NCBI GenBank assembly: GCA_947165085.1
Contig: CAMUZA010000012.1
Location: 1-36,475 of the forward strand
DNA from: an uncultured Clostridia bacterium
GTDB lineage: Bacteria; Bacillota; Clostridia; Oscillospirales; Oscillospiraceae
Direction: 5' to 3'
DNA: 36,475 nucleotides
Shown: one piece after another, positions 14,675 to 22,084 of the stretch
Layout of the letters: every line of letters starts with the position of its first letter
How positions within the stretch are numbered: the first letter of the stretch is position 1
The notes under the pieces: generated by a model
The model's database searches: none
Told to the model about the DNA's origin: nothing
What the model saw: only the letters and a program-made list of their open reading frames with translations
Position numbers and translations under genes: made by a program

Positions 14675-15226
14675 ATGAACCCAGACAATCAGCAGGAATC
14701 TGTTCCGATCGGTGAATTGCAGGAGATGCTCCGCGTACTCACGCCGGATGACGGTCCGTTTGAGGACGGCGTCTACGGAAAACACACGCAAAAGGCTGTC
14801 GAAGATTTTCAGCGGATGCACGGCATGCGAATGACAGGCACAGTCGACGCCAAGACGTGGAATGCGCTGAAGCAGGACTACCTCAGCGAAATGATCGCCC
14901 GCCAGCCGGCAGCTCCGCTGGAGATCATTATGCAGCCGCATCAGGTTATGGAAAAAGGCTGCAGCAACACCAACGTTTATCTGGTGCAGGCGATGATCAG
15001 AGCGCTCGATCAATACATCCCCGATCTGCCCGTCGTTGACGTTACCGGTAAACTGGACAGCAAAACGGAACGGGCGATCAAATGGCTGCAGGACCGCTGC
15101 GATCTTCCGCAGAGCGGCGACGTTGACAAGAACACATGGCGCTTTCTCGCGCATGAGTACCGCTCCATGATCGGAGACGGCACCGGTTCTTTCCCCGTGC
15201 GCCGGGTAACGCCGACGCAGAAATAG
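14675..15226 (+). CDS. Protein with two peptidoglycan-binding domains
   Basis: 183 residues with two PG_binding_1-like three-helix domains: the first about 8-68 (GPFEDGVYGKHTQKAVEDFQ, then MTGTVDAKTWNAL), the second about 92-165 (NTNVYLVQAMIRALDQY, LDSKTERAIKWLQ, SGDVDKNTWRFLAHEY). There is no catalytic domain and no signal peptide. ATG 14675 has CAGGAGG and lies 11 bases after the SleC-like gene, so it belongs to that operon. It may act as a cortex-binding accessory or scaffold for the enzyme; that is inferred from domain content and position. Confidence 0.85.
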   Translation: MNPDNQQESVPIGELQEMLRVLTPDDGPFEDGVYGKHTQKAVEDFQRMHGMRMTGTVDAKTWNALKQDYLSEMIARQPAAPLEIIMQPHQVMEKGCSNTNVYLVQAMIRALDQYIPDLPVVDVTGKLDSKTERAIKWLQDRCDLPQSGDVDKNTWRFLAHEYRSMIGDGTGSFPVRRVTPTQK

Positions 15227-15230
15227 AAAC

Positions 15231-15260
15231 AGCCGCAGCAGACGGCAGCCTGCTGCGGCT
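15231..15260. terminator. Bidirectional hairpin between convergent genes
   Basis: AGCCGCAGCAG (15231-15241) and CTGCTGCGGCT (15250-15260) with an eight-base loop, between the PG-binding gene (+) and the LytTR-PAS gene (-). The T-run is weak on the plus side (ATTTCATT). Confidence 0.7.
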
Positions 15261-15272
15261 ATTTCATTGTAA

Positions 15273-15965
15273 CTATGCCTTATCTGAGACGAGAGCGCAG
15301 GCGCAGAAGCCTTCTCCCGTCTGGAAGCAGAAAACTCTGACCGGTCCCCGCCCGGTCTTAAAGGACTCGATGATTTTCGAGCCGCCATGCAGCGCGACGT
15401 CTGAAAAGGCGATCAGCCATTTGGTCTCCCCCTCCGGGAAGACTTCGTAATAGGTATGGTTGACCAGCGATTCTTTGTCGATCTGCTCAAACTCTTCCAT
15501 CGCCTTGTTGCAGTAGCGGAACAAGAAATCGATCCCGTGCCCTTCTTTGCCGAAGACAAGCTCGATAATGCAGAACGGCAGCGGGAAATTGTCCATGATA
15601 CCAAAGCGGCTGGCCGGCGGTTCCGGCGGCTGCGGCATAGACCGTCGATGGTCGATCATTGTTTTGTTGCGTGAATGCTCGCCCGGTGTACGCACTCTGC
15701 CGCGAAACATGCGTCCGTCCGTCATCGTATAGCAGCCGCTGTCAACGTTGAAGATCTGCATCTCGTTCACCGAAACGCCCTTATTGATGCTCAGCATTCT
15801 GACTCCCCGCAGTCCGTCAACTAAGGTTTTCAACGGAGTAAAGGTCCGGACGCTGCGACCGTCAGTCAAATAAACGACGGTCTTACCCTCCTCGCGCACT
15901 AAATATAAGATTTCTTTTGGAACGATTTGATTTTTCCGGAAGAATTTATCCGTCTGGATTGACAT
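15273..15965 (-). CDS. LytTR-type DNA-binding domain with C-terminal PAS domain
   Basis: Likely one-component transcription regulator, 230 residues. N-terminal part (about 12-95) reads as a LytTR domain: EILYLVREEGKTVVYLTDG, FTPLKTLVDGL, SINKGVSVNEM and an FRGRVRTP end. A Pro-rich linker follows (about 105-120), then a PAS-like sensor (about 125-228): FCIIELVFGKEGHGIDFLF, YCNKAMEEFEQ, ESLVNHTYYEVFPEGE. Most LytTR regulators carry the DNA-binding domain last, so this order is reversed. It has its own promoter at 15996-16024. Ligand and targets are unknown. Confidence 0.75.
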   Translation of the reverse strand: MSIQTDKFFRKNQIVPKEILYLVREEGKTVVYLTDGRSVRTFTPLKTLVDGLRGVRMLSINKGVSVNEMQIFNVDSGCYTMTDGRMFRGRVRTPGEHSRNKTMIDHRRSMPQPPEPPASRFGIMDNFPLPFCIIELVFGKEGHGIDFLFRYCNKAMEEFEQIDKESLVNHTYYEVFPEGETKWLIAFSDVALHGGSKIIESFKTGRGPVRVFCFQTGEGFCACALVSDKA

Positions 15966-15995
15966 TCCTCACGCCTCGCAATCCGATTTTTTCTT

Positions 15996-16024
15996 ATTGT
16001 ATCATAACATGTCGATAGATTCAA
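15996..16024 (-). promoter_or_regulatory. Promoter of the LytTR-PAS gene
   Basis: Minus-strand TTGAAT (16019-16024), 17-base spacer, TACAAT (15996-16001), 31 bases before the start codon. The surrounding 80 bases are strikingly A+T-rich relative to the rest of the window. Confidence 0.7.
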
Positions 16025-16052
16025 TAAAGTTTTTAATAAATGGCAATAAGTA

Positions 16053-16964
16053 TCATTTAAAATCGATAAAATCGAGCAAGGCGCAAAGATTATCCTCAGA
16101 GTACTCGATCTCCGCAGAATACTCCCGCGCGATTCCGATCAGCGCTTCCGCTTCGCCGCTGCACGCCGCCCAGATCCTGCGGATCAGCCTGCAGCTCAGA
16201 ACGGCAAATCCCGCCCGCGCCGAAAGGTCGCCGTCATAGACTGCGCCTGCAAGATGACGGAAGAGAAAATAGACGCAGAGCTGCTCTTCCGCGACGGGAT
16301 CTGGCAGCGTGTCGGAGCGAGCGCCGCTTCGCAGGCAGTCGAGCCGCCGGTCCCAATCAGGGTCCAGACGCTCCAAGCCGCAGAGGAAGTCCGCCCATTG
16401 TGCGTCGGTCAGTTCCGGCAGACTTCCCTGCGCTTGCGTAAGAATCGCGTTGTAACGCGCGTCGATCGGCATCCTGCGATCCTGCGCCAGTGCGATCAGT
16501 TTTGCGCGCAGGCGGATGATCTCAGCTTCCTCGGGAAGGAGCGTTTCTTCTCCTGTTTCCGTGAAGCAGGTCTTCTCCCGCCGCGTCAGGATCAGCCTTG
16601 CAGCTTCCTCGCAGCACAGTCCGAGACCGATCTCCGTCCGGTCGGAGAAGAAATTGCGAAATCGCGGATGATCCGTACAGATCTGGCAGAGACGTTCTTC
16701 GCCGAGCGCGGGGATCAGGTCGCAGAGATTTCTGTCGTTCAGAAACGGACAGCTCTCGTCCTCTCGCAGGCGAAAATGCGCCGTGCCGTCCGCGCCGACC
16801 TCGATCTGACGGCGCAGACGGTCGCCCAGCGCCCCCGGCAAGGCTTGATAGTACGCAAGCGTCGTTTCATCGATATCAATTTCCCAGCCGCGGCAGCAGG
16901 TATGCCTGCAGTCTCCCGCGGCGCATTGAAATTCATCATAATAATCCGGTTTGATCTCTTTCAT
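16053..16964 (-). CDS. FliB-like flagellin lysine N-methylase / cysteine-cluster protein
   Basis: 303 residues with the Cys pattern of the FliB family: CAAGDCRHTCCRGWEIDID near the N-terminus, then CPFLNDRNLCDLI, ERLCQICTDHPRFRNFF and LGLCCEEAARLIL. The known member, Salmonella FliB, methylates lysines on flagellin using an iron-sulfur cluster. No flagellar gene is present here, so the substrate in this organism is open. Start ATG overlaps the TGA of the preceding exonuclease by four bases (ATGA), so the two are translationally coupled. The C-terminal half is Leu/Arg-rich and helical, less conserved. Confidence 0.85.
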   Translation of the reverse strand: MKEIKPDYYDEFQCAAGDCRHTCCRGWEIDIDETTLAYYQALPGALGDRLRRQIEVGADGTAHFRLREDESCPFLNDRNLCDLIPALGEERLCQICTDHPRFRNFFSDRTEIGLGLCCEEAARLILTRREKTCFTETGEETLLPEEAEIIRLRAKLIALAQDRRMPIDARYNAILTQAQGSLPELTDAQWADFLCGLERLDPDWDRRLDCLRSGARSDTLPDPVAEEQLCVYFLFRHLAGAVYDGDLSARAGFAVLSCRLIRRIWAACSGEAEALIGIAREYSAEIEYSEDNLCALLDFIDFK

Positions 16965-17527
16965 TCTCTCACCCAGACCGTTCTCATCAAGGCAAGATCA
17001 TACGTTCGCAGAAAGCGGCTGAGCTTCATACCGTCTTTCAGACAGTGGCAGAAGATCTCCGCGCAGGCGTGCGCGTCGCTGGACGCCTGATGATGATCTA
17101 GCCCGATGCCGAGGTAATCGCTGACCGTGTTCAGCCGGTGGTTGACAAGCTGCGGATAGCAGACCTTTGACATGCGGCAGGTATCGGCATAACGGACACG
17201 CGCCTTCCACGCGACGCCATAGTCGCGCAGGCATTTTGCCAGCACGCTCAGATCGAACGGCGCATTGTGCGCCAGCAGGACGCCGCTCGACATTAACGGC
17301 TCGATCAGCTCCCAGATCTGGGCAAAATTCGGCGCGTCCTCAACCAGATACGGCGAGATCCCCGTTAATTGTATATTGAAGCGGTCAAAATACGTTTCCG
17401 GATTGATCAGCGTGTCAAATTCGCGGACGATCTCGCCGTCCTCGATCACGGAAATACCGATCGCGCTCATGCGGTGGTTGAAGCTGTTCGGCGTTTCCAC
17501 GTCGAACGCAATATATCTGTCTGTCAT
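16961..17527 (-). CDS. DEDDh 3'-5' exonuclease (DnaQ-like)
   Basis: 188-residue exonuclease with the Pol III epsilon fold. Exo I is YIAFDVETPN (Asp and Glu ligands), Exo II is in LLAHNAPFDLSVL, Exo III in the HHQASSDAHACAE segment with the catalytic His and last Asp. It is a stand-alone nuclease, not fused to a polymerase. I chose ATG 17527, nine bases after AGGAG; the in-frame GTG at 17536 lies directly beside that site. Promoter with extended -10 just upstream. Cotranscribed with the FliB-like gene; the functional link is unclear. Confidence 0.88.
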   Translation of the reverse strand: MTDRYIAFDVETPNSFNHRMSAIGISVIEDGEIVREFDTLINPETYFDRFNIQLTGISPYLVEDAPNFAQIWELIEPLMSSGVLLAHNAPFDLSVLAKCLRDYGVAWKARVRYADTCRMSKVCYPQLVNHRLNTVSDYLGIGLDHHQASSDAHACAEIFCHCLKDGMKLSRFLRTYDLALMRTVWVRE

Positions 17528-17549
17528 TCGCACCACTCCTGTCTTTTGT

Positions 17550-17558
17550 ATTATAGCA
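17550..17558 (-). promoter_or_regulatory. Extended -10 promoter of the exonuclease gene
   Basis: Minus-strand TGCTATAAT (17550-17558): a perfect TATAAT with the upstream TGC of an extended -10 element, 22 bases before the chosen ATG. The -35 (TTTCGC at 17 bases) is weak. Confidence 0.55.
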
Positions 17559-17587
17559 CGGTGTCGAGAAAAGCGAAAGCGTGAAAT

Positions 17588-18184
17588 TTACCGGTCGATC
17601 GCCGGATTGAGATAATAAACGTTCTTCTCGTTCAAGCGCTCACGCAGCTTCTGGATCGCCTCGCCGAAACGCTGGAAGTGGACGATCTCGCGCTCGCGCA
17701 GGAATTTGATCACGTCATTGACGTCAGGATCGTCGCTCAGCCGCAGGATATTGTCATAGGTCGACCGCGCTTTCTGTTCCGCCGCAAGATCTTCCGTCAG
17801 ATCGGTGATCGGGTCGCCCTTGACCTGCATCGTCGCAGCAGTCCACGGCGTGCCGGAGGCAAACTGCGGATAGACGCCCTGCGTATGATCGACAAAATAC
17901 GCGGCGAAGCCGTCGGCGCGCTGCTGCTCCGGCGTGAGATTCCTCGTCAGTTGGTGGACGATCGTGCCGACCATCTCCAGATGTCCGAGCTCCTCCGTGC
18001 CGATGTCGGTCAGCAGTCCCTTCTGCTCCGCGTAGGGCATGGAAAAGCGCTGCGACAGATAGCGCAGCGACGCGCCAAGCTCCCCGTCCGGTCCACCATA
18101 CTGCGAAATGATGATACTCGCAAGTTTCGGATTCGGTCTTGCGATCTTTACGGGATATTGCAGCTTTTTTTCATAGACAAACAT
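17588..18184 (-). CDS. cotJC: Spore coat protein CotJC (manganese catalase-like)
   Basis: Ferritin-like di-metal protein of the inner spore coat, related to manganese catalase. 198 residues, close to the usual length. Metal-ligand helices are visible: GPDGELGASLRYLSQRF, TDIGTEELGHLEMV (Glu-Glu-x-x-His), LAAEQKARSTYDNIL, and EREIVHFQRFGEAI. The ATG has GGAGG 10 bases upstream inside the end of the CotJA-CotJB gene (5-base gap), so it belongs to one cotJ operon. In known sporeformers cotJ is transcribed by sigma-E in the mother cell. Confidence 0.96.
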   Translation of the reverse strand: MFVYEKKLQYPVKIARPNPKLASIIISQYGGPDGELGASLRYLSQRFSMPYAEQKGLLTDIGTEELGHLEMVGTIVHQLTRNLTPEQQRADGFAAYFVDHTQGVYPQFASGTPWTAATMQVKGDPITDLTEDLAAEQKARSTYDNILRLSDDPDVNDVIKFLREREIVHFQRFGEAIQKLRERLNEKNVYYLNPAIDR

Positions 18185-18189
18185 ACGCC

Positions 18190-18669
18190 TTATGCCTCCC
18201 TCTGGTTTGCTTCATATTCCCACGGCCACGGATCGCTCATCCAGTCGTAGGTTTCGCCCTCCGCCGCAGATACCATCGTCAGCGGACCGTACCGCTCCTC
18301 ATAGATCGCTTTTCCCTCCTTGTGGAGCTTCGCGTAAGACTGAAACAGATCGAACGCTTCCCGATCGTCCTGATGGGTATCAAGATAGAGACCGAGCTCC
18401 GTGAGCGCGAAGCCTAAGGCCTGCAGTTCGTGCAAGGGCGTGTCGTCAAGCGGGACGTCATTCGTCATGCCCATAAACGGCAGATCGAGTCCCGGGAACA
18501 GGGTGCCGCGCACTACACCGTTCTTGGCAGGATAAGTGGCGGGATTGTTCTGCTGATAAGGCACGTAGGGATTTGCCAGCGGTGCGCAGGCGGGCAGAAT
18601 GCCGTAGCCGGGGTCGCCCGTCTCCATATTCTGCTGACGCCGCACCATCTGCTGTGTTCTCATTTCCAA
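18190..18669 (-). CDS. CotJA-CotJB fusion, spore coat
   Basis: 159-residue protein that joins two normally separate coat proteins. Residues about 24-66 have the CotJA pattern (APLANPYVPYQQNNPATYPA, then RGTLFPGLDLPF); residues about 76-159 have the CotJB pattern (LHELQALGFALTELGLYLDT, then HQDDREAFDLFQ, ending in WMSDPWPWE). CotJA and CotJB are about 80-90 residues each as single proteins, so the sum fits. A stretch of about ten residues (NDVPLDDTPL) forms the junction. The start is TTG 18669 with AAAGGAGG 8 bases away; an ATG two codons later is the alternative. Function: recruitment of CotJC to the coat, by family knowledge. Confidence 0.85.
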   Translation of the reverse strand: MEMRTQQMVRRQQNMETGDPGYGILPACAPLANPYVPYQQNNPATYPAKNGVVRGTLFPGLDLPFMGMTNDVPLDDTPLHELQALGFALTELGLYLDTHQDDREAFDLFQSYAKLHKEGKAIYEERYGPLTMVSAAEGETYDWMSDPWPWEYEANQREA

Positions 18670-18705
18670 AGCAATTACCTCCTTTGGGGATCGCTCCCCT
18701 GTTCC

Positions 18706-18713
18706 AAGGTATG
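18706..18713 (-). promoter_or_regulatory. Possible sigma-E type -10 element before cotJ
   Basis: Minus-strand CATACCTT (18706-18713) is close to the sigma-E -10 consensus CATACANT, 37 bases before the TTG start of the cotJ operon. No convincing -35 was seen, so this rests on the short match and the known mother-cell expression of cotJ. Confidence 0.3.
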
Positions 18714-18754
18714 CCGCGGCGTTTCGGTCTGTTCCGACAAAAAAGGAAGTCCTC

Positions 18755-19216
18755 CTATTCAGAGGGCTTCCAGCTTTCCACCAGATCGCGGTGGGTTACG
18801 ACAATATCCAGTTCTTTCAGTTCCTTCGGTGAGAAAAACCGCAGCTCGCCGGATTCCCTGCTCGGCTTCAGGCAGGGCATACGGTCGAGCTTCGCGCGGA
18901 ACAGGACGATGATCATCCGCCAGACTGTGCCGTCGCGGTAGCTTGCGATGCGGTCATCGTCAACCACGCGGAGCTGCTCGAACGCCGTTTCCGGCAGGAA
19001 AATGCCCGTTTCCTCGCGGACTTCCCGCGCGATACCCTGTGCGTAGCGTTCTGCGTTGCGCAGTCTGCCGCCGATCAGTCCCCACTGCCCGCAGTCCCAG
19101 CGGCGTTCCAGAAGCAGTTTCCCGTCGAGTTCGAGCAGGACGTTCGTGCCGATGTGCGTCGGGCTGTTCGGCTTCGGCGCATTCGGGTCGTTCCGGTAAT
19201 ACGTTCCGACTGACAT
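18755..19216 (-). CDS. Nudix hydrolase
   Basis: 153-residue cytoplasmic pyrophosphohydrolase. The Nudix box is complete: GGRLRNAERYAQGIAREVRE followed by ETGI, with the Glu pair that binds metal. LLELDGKLLLERRWDCGQWG precedes it, as in ADP-ribose or nucleoside-diphosphate-type Nudix enzymes, but the substrate cannot be told from sequence. It starts 15 bases after the threonine aldolase stop with GGAGG upstream, so the two form an operon. Confidence 0.9.
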   Translation of the reverse strand: MSVGTYYRNDPNAPKPNSPTHIGTNVLLELDGKLLLERRWDCGQWGLIGGRLRNAERYAQGIAREVREETGIFLPETAFEQLRVVDDDRIASYRDGTVWRMIIVLFRAKLDRMPCLKPSRESGELRFFSPKELKELDIVVTHRDLVESWKPSE

Positions 19217-19231
19217 GGGATTCCTCCGTTT

Positions 19232-20257
19232 CTACAGAATTTCGCGGAGCTTTTGCACCTGTTCCTTCGTCGTCGCCCAGCTCGTGACGAGGCGGATAAC
19301 GGTATGGGTTTCGTCATACTTTTCCCAGAAGCTGTAGGCGACCTGTGAAGAAATGCGCGGCAGATCGTTATCCTCGACGATCAAAAACTGCTGATTGGTC
19401 GGCGTTTCTTTCCAGACGCGGCAGCCCTTTTCGCGGTAGATTTCTTTCATTTCCTCCGCACGGTCGATCGCGTTCTTTGCGATCTTGAAATAGAGATCAT
19501 CCGTGAAGAGCGCGTCGAACTGCAGACCCAGCACACGCCCCTTTGCCAGCAGCGCGCCGTGTTGTTTCGCTCGTGTCAGGAAATGCCTCGGCATATTTCC
19601 GCGCGGGAACACGACCGCTTCGCCGCACAGCGCGCCGACCTTCGTGCCGCCGATATAGAACACGTCGCATAGCTGCGCAAGCTCCGGAAGCGTCAGATCG
19701 CATTCGCGGCTCATCAGTCCGTAACCGAGGCGCGCCCCGTCGACGAACAACGGCAAATCGTATTTGCGGCAGACTGCATGCAATTCTGTCAGCTCCGCCT
19801 TGGTGTAGAGCGTACCGAGCTCGGTCGGGTATGAGAGATAGACCATGCCGGGAAAAACCATGTGTTCGTGGCTGTCGTCGCCGTAAAAGCGCTCCATCAT
19901 TGCTTTCAGCTCTGAAGCGCAGAGCTTCCCATCGTGGGACGGCAGCTCCAAGACCTTATGCCCCGAAAACTCGATCGCGCCCGCCTCATGCAGGGCGATA
20001 TGCGCTGTCTGCGCGGCGACGACGCCCTCGTAGCGCTGCAAAAGCGCGTCGATCACGACCTGATTGGTCTGCGTGCCGCCGGTCAGAAAGAAGATCTCCG
20101 CATTCGGAGAGGCGCAAGCCAGCTTGATCTTTTCCTTTGCCGCCGCGCAGTATTCGTCCAAGCCGTAGCCTGTCTGCGGCTCTAAGTTCGTCTCCGTCAG
20201 ACGCTGCAATACTTTCGGATGCGCGCCGACGTTATAATCATTTTCAAAAGACAGCAT
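19232..20257 (-). CDS. Low-specificity threonine aldolase (beta-eliminating lyase family)
   Basis: PLP enzyme that cleaves L-threonine/allo-threonine to glycine and acetaldehyde. 341 residues from ATG 20257, which has GGGAGG 7 bases upstream; a longer in-frame start lies inside a repeat element and is rejected. Family stretches: NDYNVGAHPKVLQRL at the N-terminus, the ETGYGLDEYC-like QTGYGLDEYCAAAKEKI, FFLTGGTQTNQVV, LFVDGARLGYGL (PLP-pyridine Asp) and FYIGGTKVGALCGEAVVFP with the Schiff-base Lys. Nudix gene follows in the same operon. Confidence 0.93.
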   Translation of the reverse strand: MLSFENDYNVGAHPKVLQRLTETNLEPQTGYGLDEYCAAAKEKIKLACASPNAEIFFLTGGTQTNQVVIDALLQRYEGVVAAQTAHIALHEAGAIEFSGHKVLELPSHDGKLCASELKAMMERFYGDDSHEHMVFPGMVYLSYPTELGTLYTKAELTELHAVCRKYDLPLFVDGARLGYGLMSRECDLTLPELAQLCDVFYIGGTKVGALCGEAVVFPRGNMPRHFLTRAKQHGALLAKGRVLGLQFDALFTDDLYFKIAKNAIDRAEEMKEIYREKGCRVWKETPTNQQFLIVEDNDLPRISSQVAYSFWEKYDETHTVIRLVTSWATTKEQVQKLREIL

Positions 20258-20291
20258 GCGTTTTCCTCCCTTGCAGGAATTATATGGGAAT

Positions 20292-20320
20292 ATTATATCC
20301 TGCCCGCCGCAATTGCACAA
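20292..20320 (-). promoter_or_regulatory. Promoter of the threonine aldolase-Nudix operon
   Basis: Minus-strand TTGTGC (20315-20320), 17-base spacer, perfect TATAAT (20292-20297), 35 bases before the ATG. Confidence 0.7.
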
Positions 20321-20346
20321 GTATAGATTTGCAAAATCTACAGTCT

Positions 20347-20530
20347 TGTCATTGCGAGGCGCAAAGCGCCGTGGCAATCTGTCCGTCGCAAGTTTGGCGC
20401 TTGCAATGTACTACGTGGAAGTGCTGGGGATCGGAATACGCGAAACGTTAATCGCTTCGTATCACGGAAAAGCGTCCTGCGTCGAGACGCACAGATTGCC
20501 ACGGTTTGCTCCGCAAACCTCGCAATGACA
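20347..20530. repeat. MITE/REP-like element with palindromic ends
   Basis: Two matching end units in inverted orientation: TGTCATTGCGAGG (20347 onwards) running to CGTGGCAATCTGT (about 20382), and ACAGATTGCCACGG (20491 onwards) running to CCTCGCAATGACA (20530). Each unit is itself a small hairpin (GGCGC-AAA-GCGCC at left, GGTTTGC-TCC-GCAAACC at right). The 110 bases between hold no gene. The end sequence resembles widespread short palindromic elements of many bacterial genomes. It lies between the aldolase promoter and the serpin terminator. Confidence 0.75.
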
Positions 20531-20565
20531 GGATCGCCGTTCCGCTGACAATCTGGATGCCCACG

Positions 20566-20597
20566 AAAAATGCACCGCAGTGCTGCGGTGCATTTTT
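20566..20597 (-). terminator. Terminator after the serpin gene
   Basis: AAAAATGCACCGCAG (20566-20580), two-base loop as drawn, CTGCGGTGCATTTTT (20583-20597). A long perfect stem with a T-run on either strand; the gene ending beside it is the minus-strand serpin. Confidence 0.85.
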
Positions 20598-20614
20598 CAG
20601 AAAACATTTTTGAT

Positions 20615-22084
20615 TCATACGTTCGGGTGATTGACGATACCGATGAAGAGTGGCAGGCCGTCCGTGCCGGTGATTGCAAAGATAAAGGGACGGTCGAGGA
20701 CGAAATCGACTTTTTCGTCGGGCGGCTCGGCTGCGCCGGCGGCTTCGTAGATGATCATATACGCCGCGCCCTTGCAGCCCTCCTCGTCGATCTGCACGCG
20801 CGCGCCGTGCAGCGCCTCGCTGACGTAGATCTCCTGCGGCTCCTGCGTGAGCGGAGAGAAATCCGCCTTCGTCCAGTCGAATACGTCGGTCACGCCGAGC
20901 TCCTGTAAAGGCTTTTTTGCATCTATTTGCGAAGCAACATCGAATTTTACAATCTGCTTCTTTATGATCAGATACTTCTGATTCTCCCAATCGCCATTCG
21001 CAAACAGGAAGGACGACAACTGCGGATCGCGCAGCAGGTCTTCCGGCGTTATGCCCTCATCTGGCAGGAAAAACCACATTTTACCGCCACCGTCAAGGTG
21101 TTGTGCAGCAGCGGCGAAATGATCCGCCCAATAATACATGCCTTCACTGTCCTGGTGCATCATCCGGCACGGTTCGTCGCCGTCCGCCGCGTGGAACACG
21201 CTGTCTGTCGTCGCGCTCTCAGAGAATTCCTCGTCCCATTTGCCGATGAAGTTGACGGTGGAAACCAGCGCCGCCACAGTATCGTCATCCAGCTCCAGCC
21301 CGTTGATCTGATCCTTCAAAAGATCATCGGTCTGCTCGTTCATCCACTTGTGCAGTAGGTCGTTCATCTGATCTGTGCCCATCGTACCGGCATAGGACGA
21401 GACGTAATACTTCTCCGCGAGCAGGTCAAGCGTGTCCTGACGGAATTTCACCTGATCGTTGAGCCAAAGGGAGTTGGCAAGCAGACATTTTGAAACGCCG
21501 TCGTCGCAGTAATTCGCATTCCAAATCGCATGGACGCGGGTGCGAAGCTCCTCCATGTCCGAAACGCCCATCAGATCAAGAATCTGCTGTCTGCCCACGC
21601 CGTCCGCCGTTTCCGCCAGCAGCGCGAGCGCCATATAGACGTTCAAAGGAGAATAGACGCGGTTTTCAGCTGTCTCGCCGCCGAGGAACTGCGGCAACGT
21701 TTTCGTAATAAAGCCGCTTAGGTCCTGCGTAGTGTACTCGTTTCGAAACTGTAGCTGCCGCCCTTTGGTATCGTACCATTTGTTCATTTTTTCAATATAA
21801 TCTTCTCTGGCAGCATCATCAATTTCGCCGTCTTCTCTGATATAGTCCATCAAGTTGGGATAGACTGCCATCTCCGGATACTGCGGCACCGCAAGCGCGT
21901 GCGCCTCGATCACGACCCCGCCGGGTCGCAGCAGCACGCCGACCAGCACCGCGACCGCCAGCACGGCGGCGATCGCGCCGAGCCACGGCAGATAGCGTTT
22001 CTTGCGTTTCGGCGCGTTCTCCGCTTCCCGGATCAATGCATCGTCCAGATTTGTCAGACTGTCATATAGTTTCTCACTTCTCAT
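20615..22084 (-). CDS. Membrane-anchored serpin with anti-sigma-like N-terminus
   Basis: 489 residues. The cytoplasmic N-terminus (KLYDSLTNLDDALIREAE) resembles proteins encoded behind ECF sigma factors in Clostridia; KRKKR is followed by one membrane helix (about 31-52). The outside part, about 110-489, is a serpin: VYSPLNVYMALALLAETADG, ANSLWLNDQVKF, a TVNFIGKWDEEF strand and the C-terminal DRPFIFAITG and PLFIGIVNHP. The hinge (about 434-445) is EEGCKGAAYMII; the loop up to DRPF is full length, with predicted P1-P1' among small residues (AAGAA). Start ATG 22084 overlaps the sigma-factor TGA (ATGA). Serpins trap serine or cysteine proteases; inhibition here is predicted, since Tyr at P9 and Cys at P14 are unusual. 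Confidence 0.9.
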   Translation of the reverse strand: MRSEKLYDSLTNLDDALIREAENAPKRKKRYLPWLGAIAAVLAVAVLVGVLLRPGGVVIEAHALAVPQYPEMAVYPNLMDYIREDGEIDDAAREDYIEKMNKWYDTKGRQLQFRNEYTTQDLSGFITKTLPQFLGGETAENRVYSPLNVYMALALLAETADGVGRQQILDLMGVSDMEELRTRVHAIWNANYCDDGVSKCLLANSLWLNDQVKFRQDTLDLLAEKYYVSSYAGTMGTDQMNDLLHKWMNEQTDDLLKDQINGLELDDDTVAALVSTVNFIGKWDEEFSESATTDSVFHAADGDEPCRMMHQDSEGMYYWADHFAAAAQHLDGGGKMWFFLPDEGITPEDLLRDPQLSSFLFANGDWENQKYLIIKKQIVKFDVASQIDAKKPLQELGVTDVFDWTKADFSPLTQEPQEIYVSEALHGARVQIDEEGCKGAAYMIIYEAAGAAEPPDEKVDFVLDRPFIFAITGTDGLPLFIGIVNHPNV

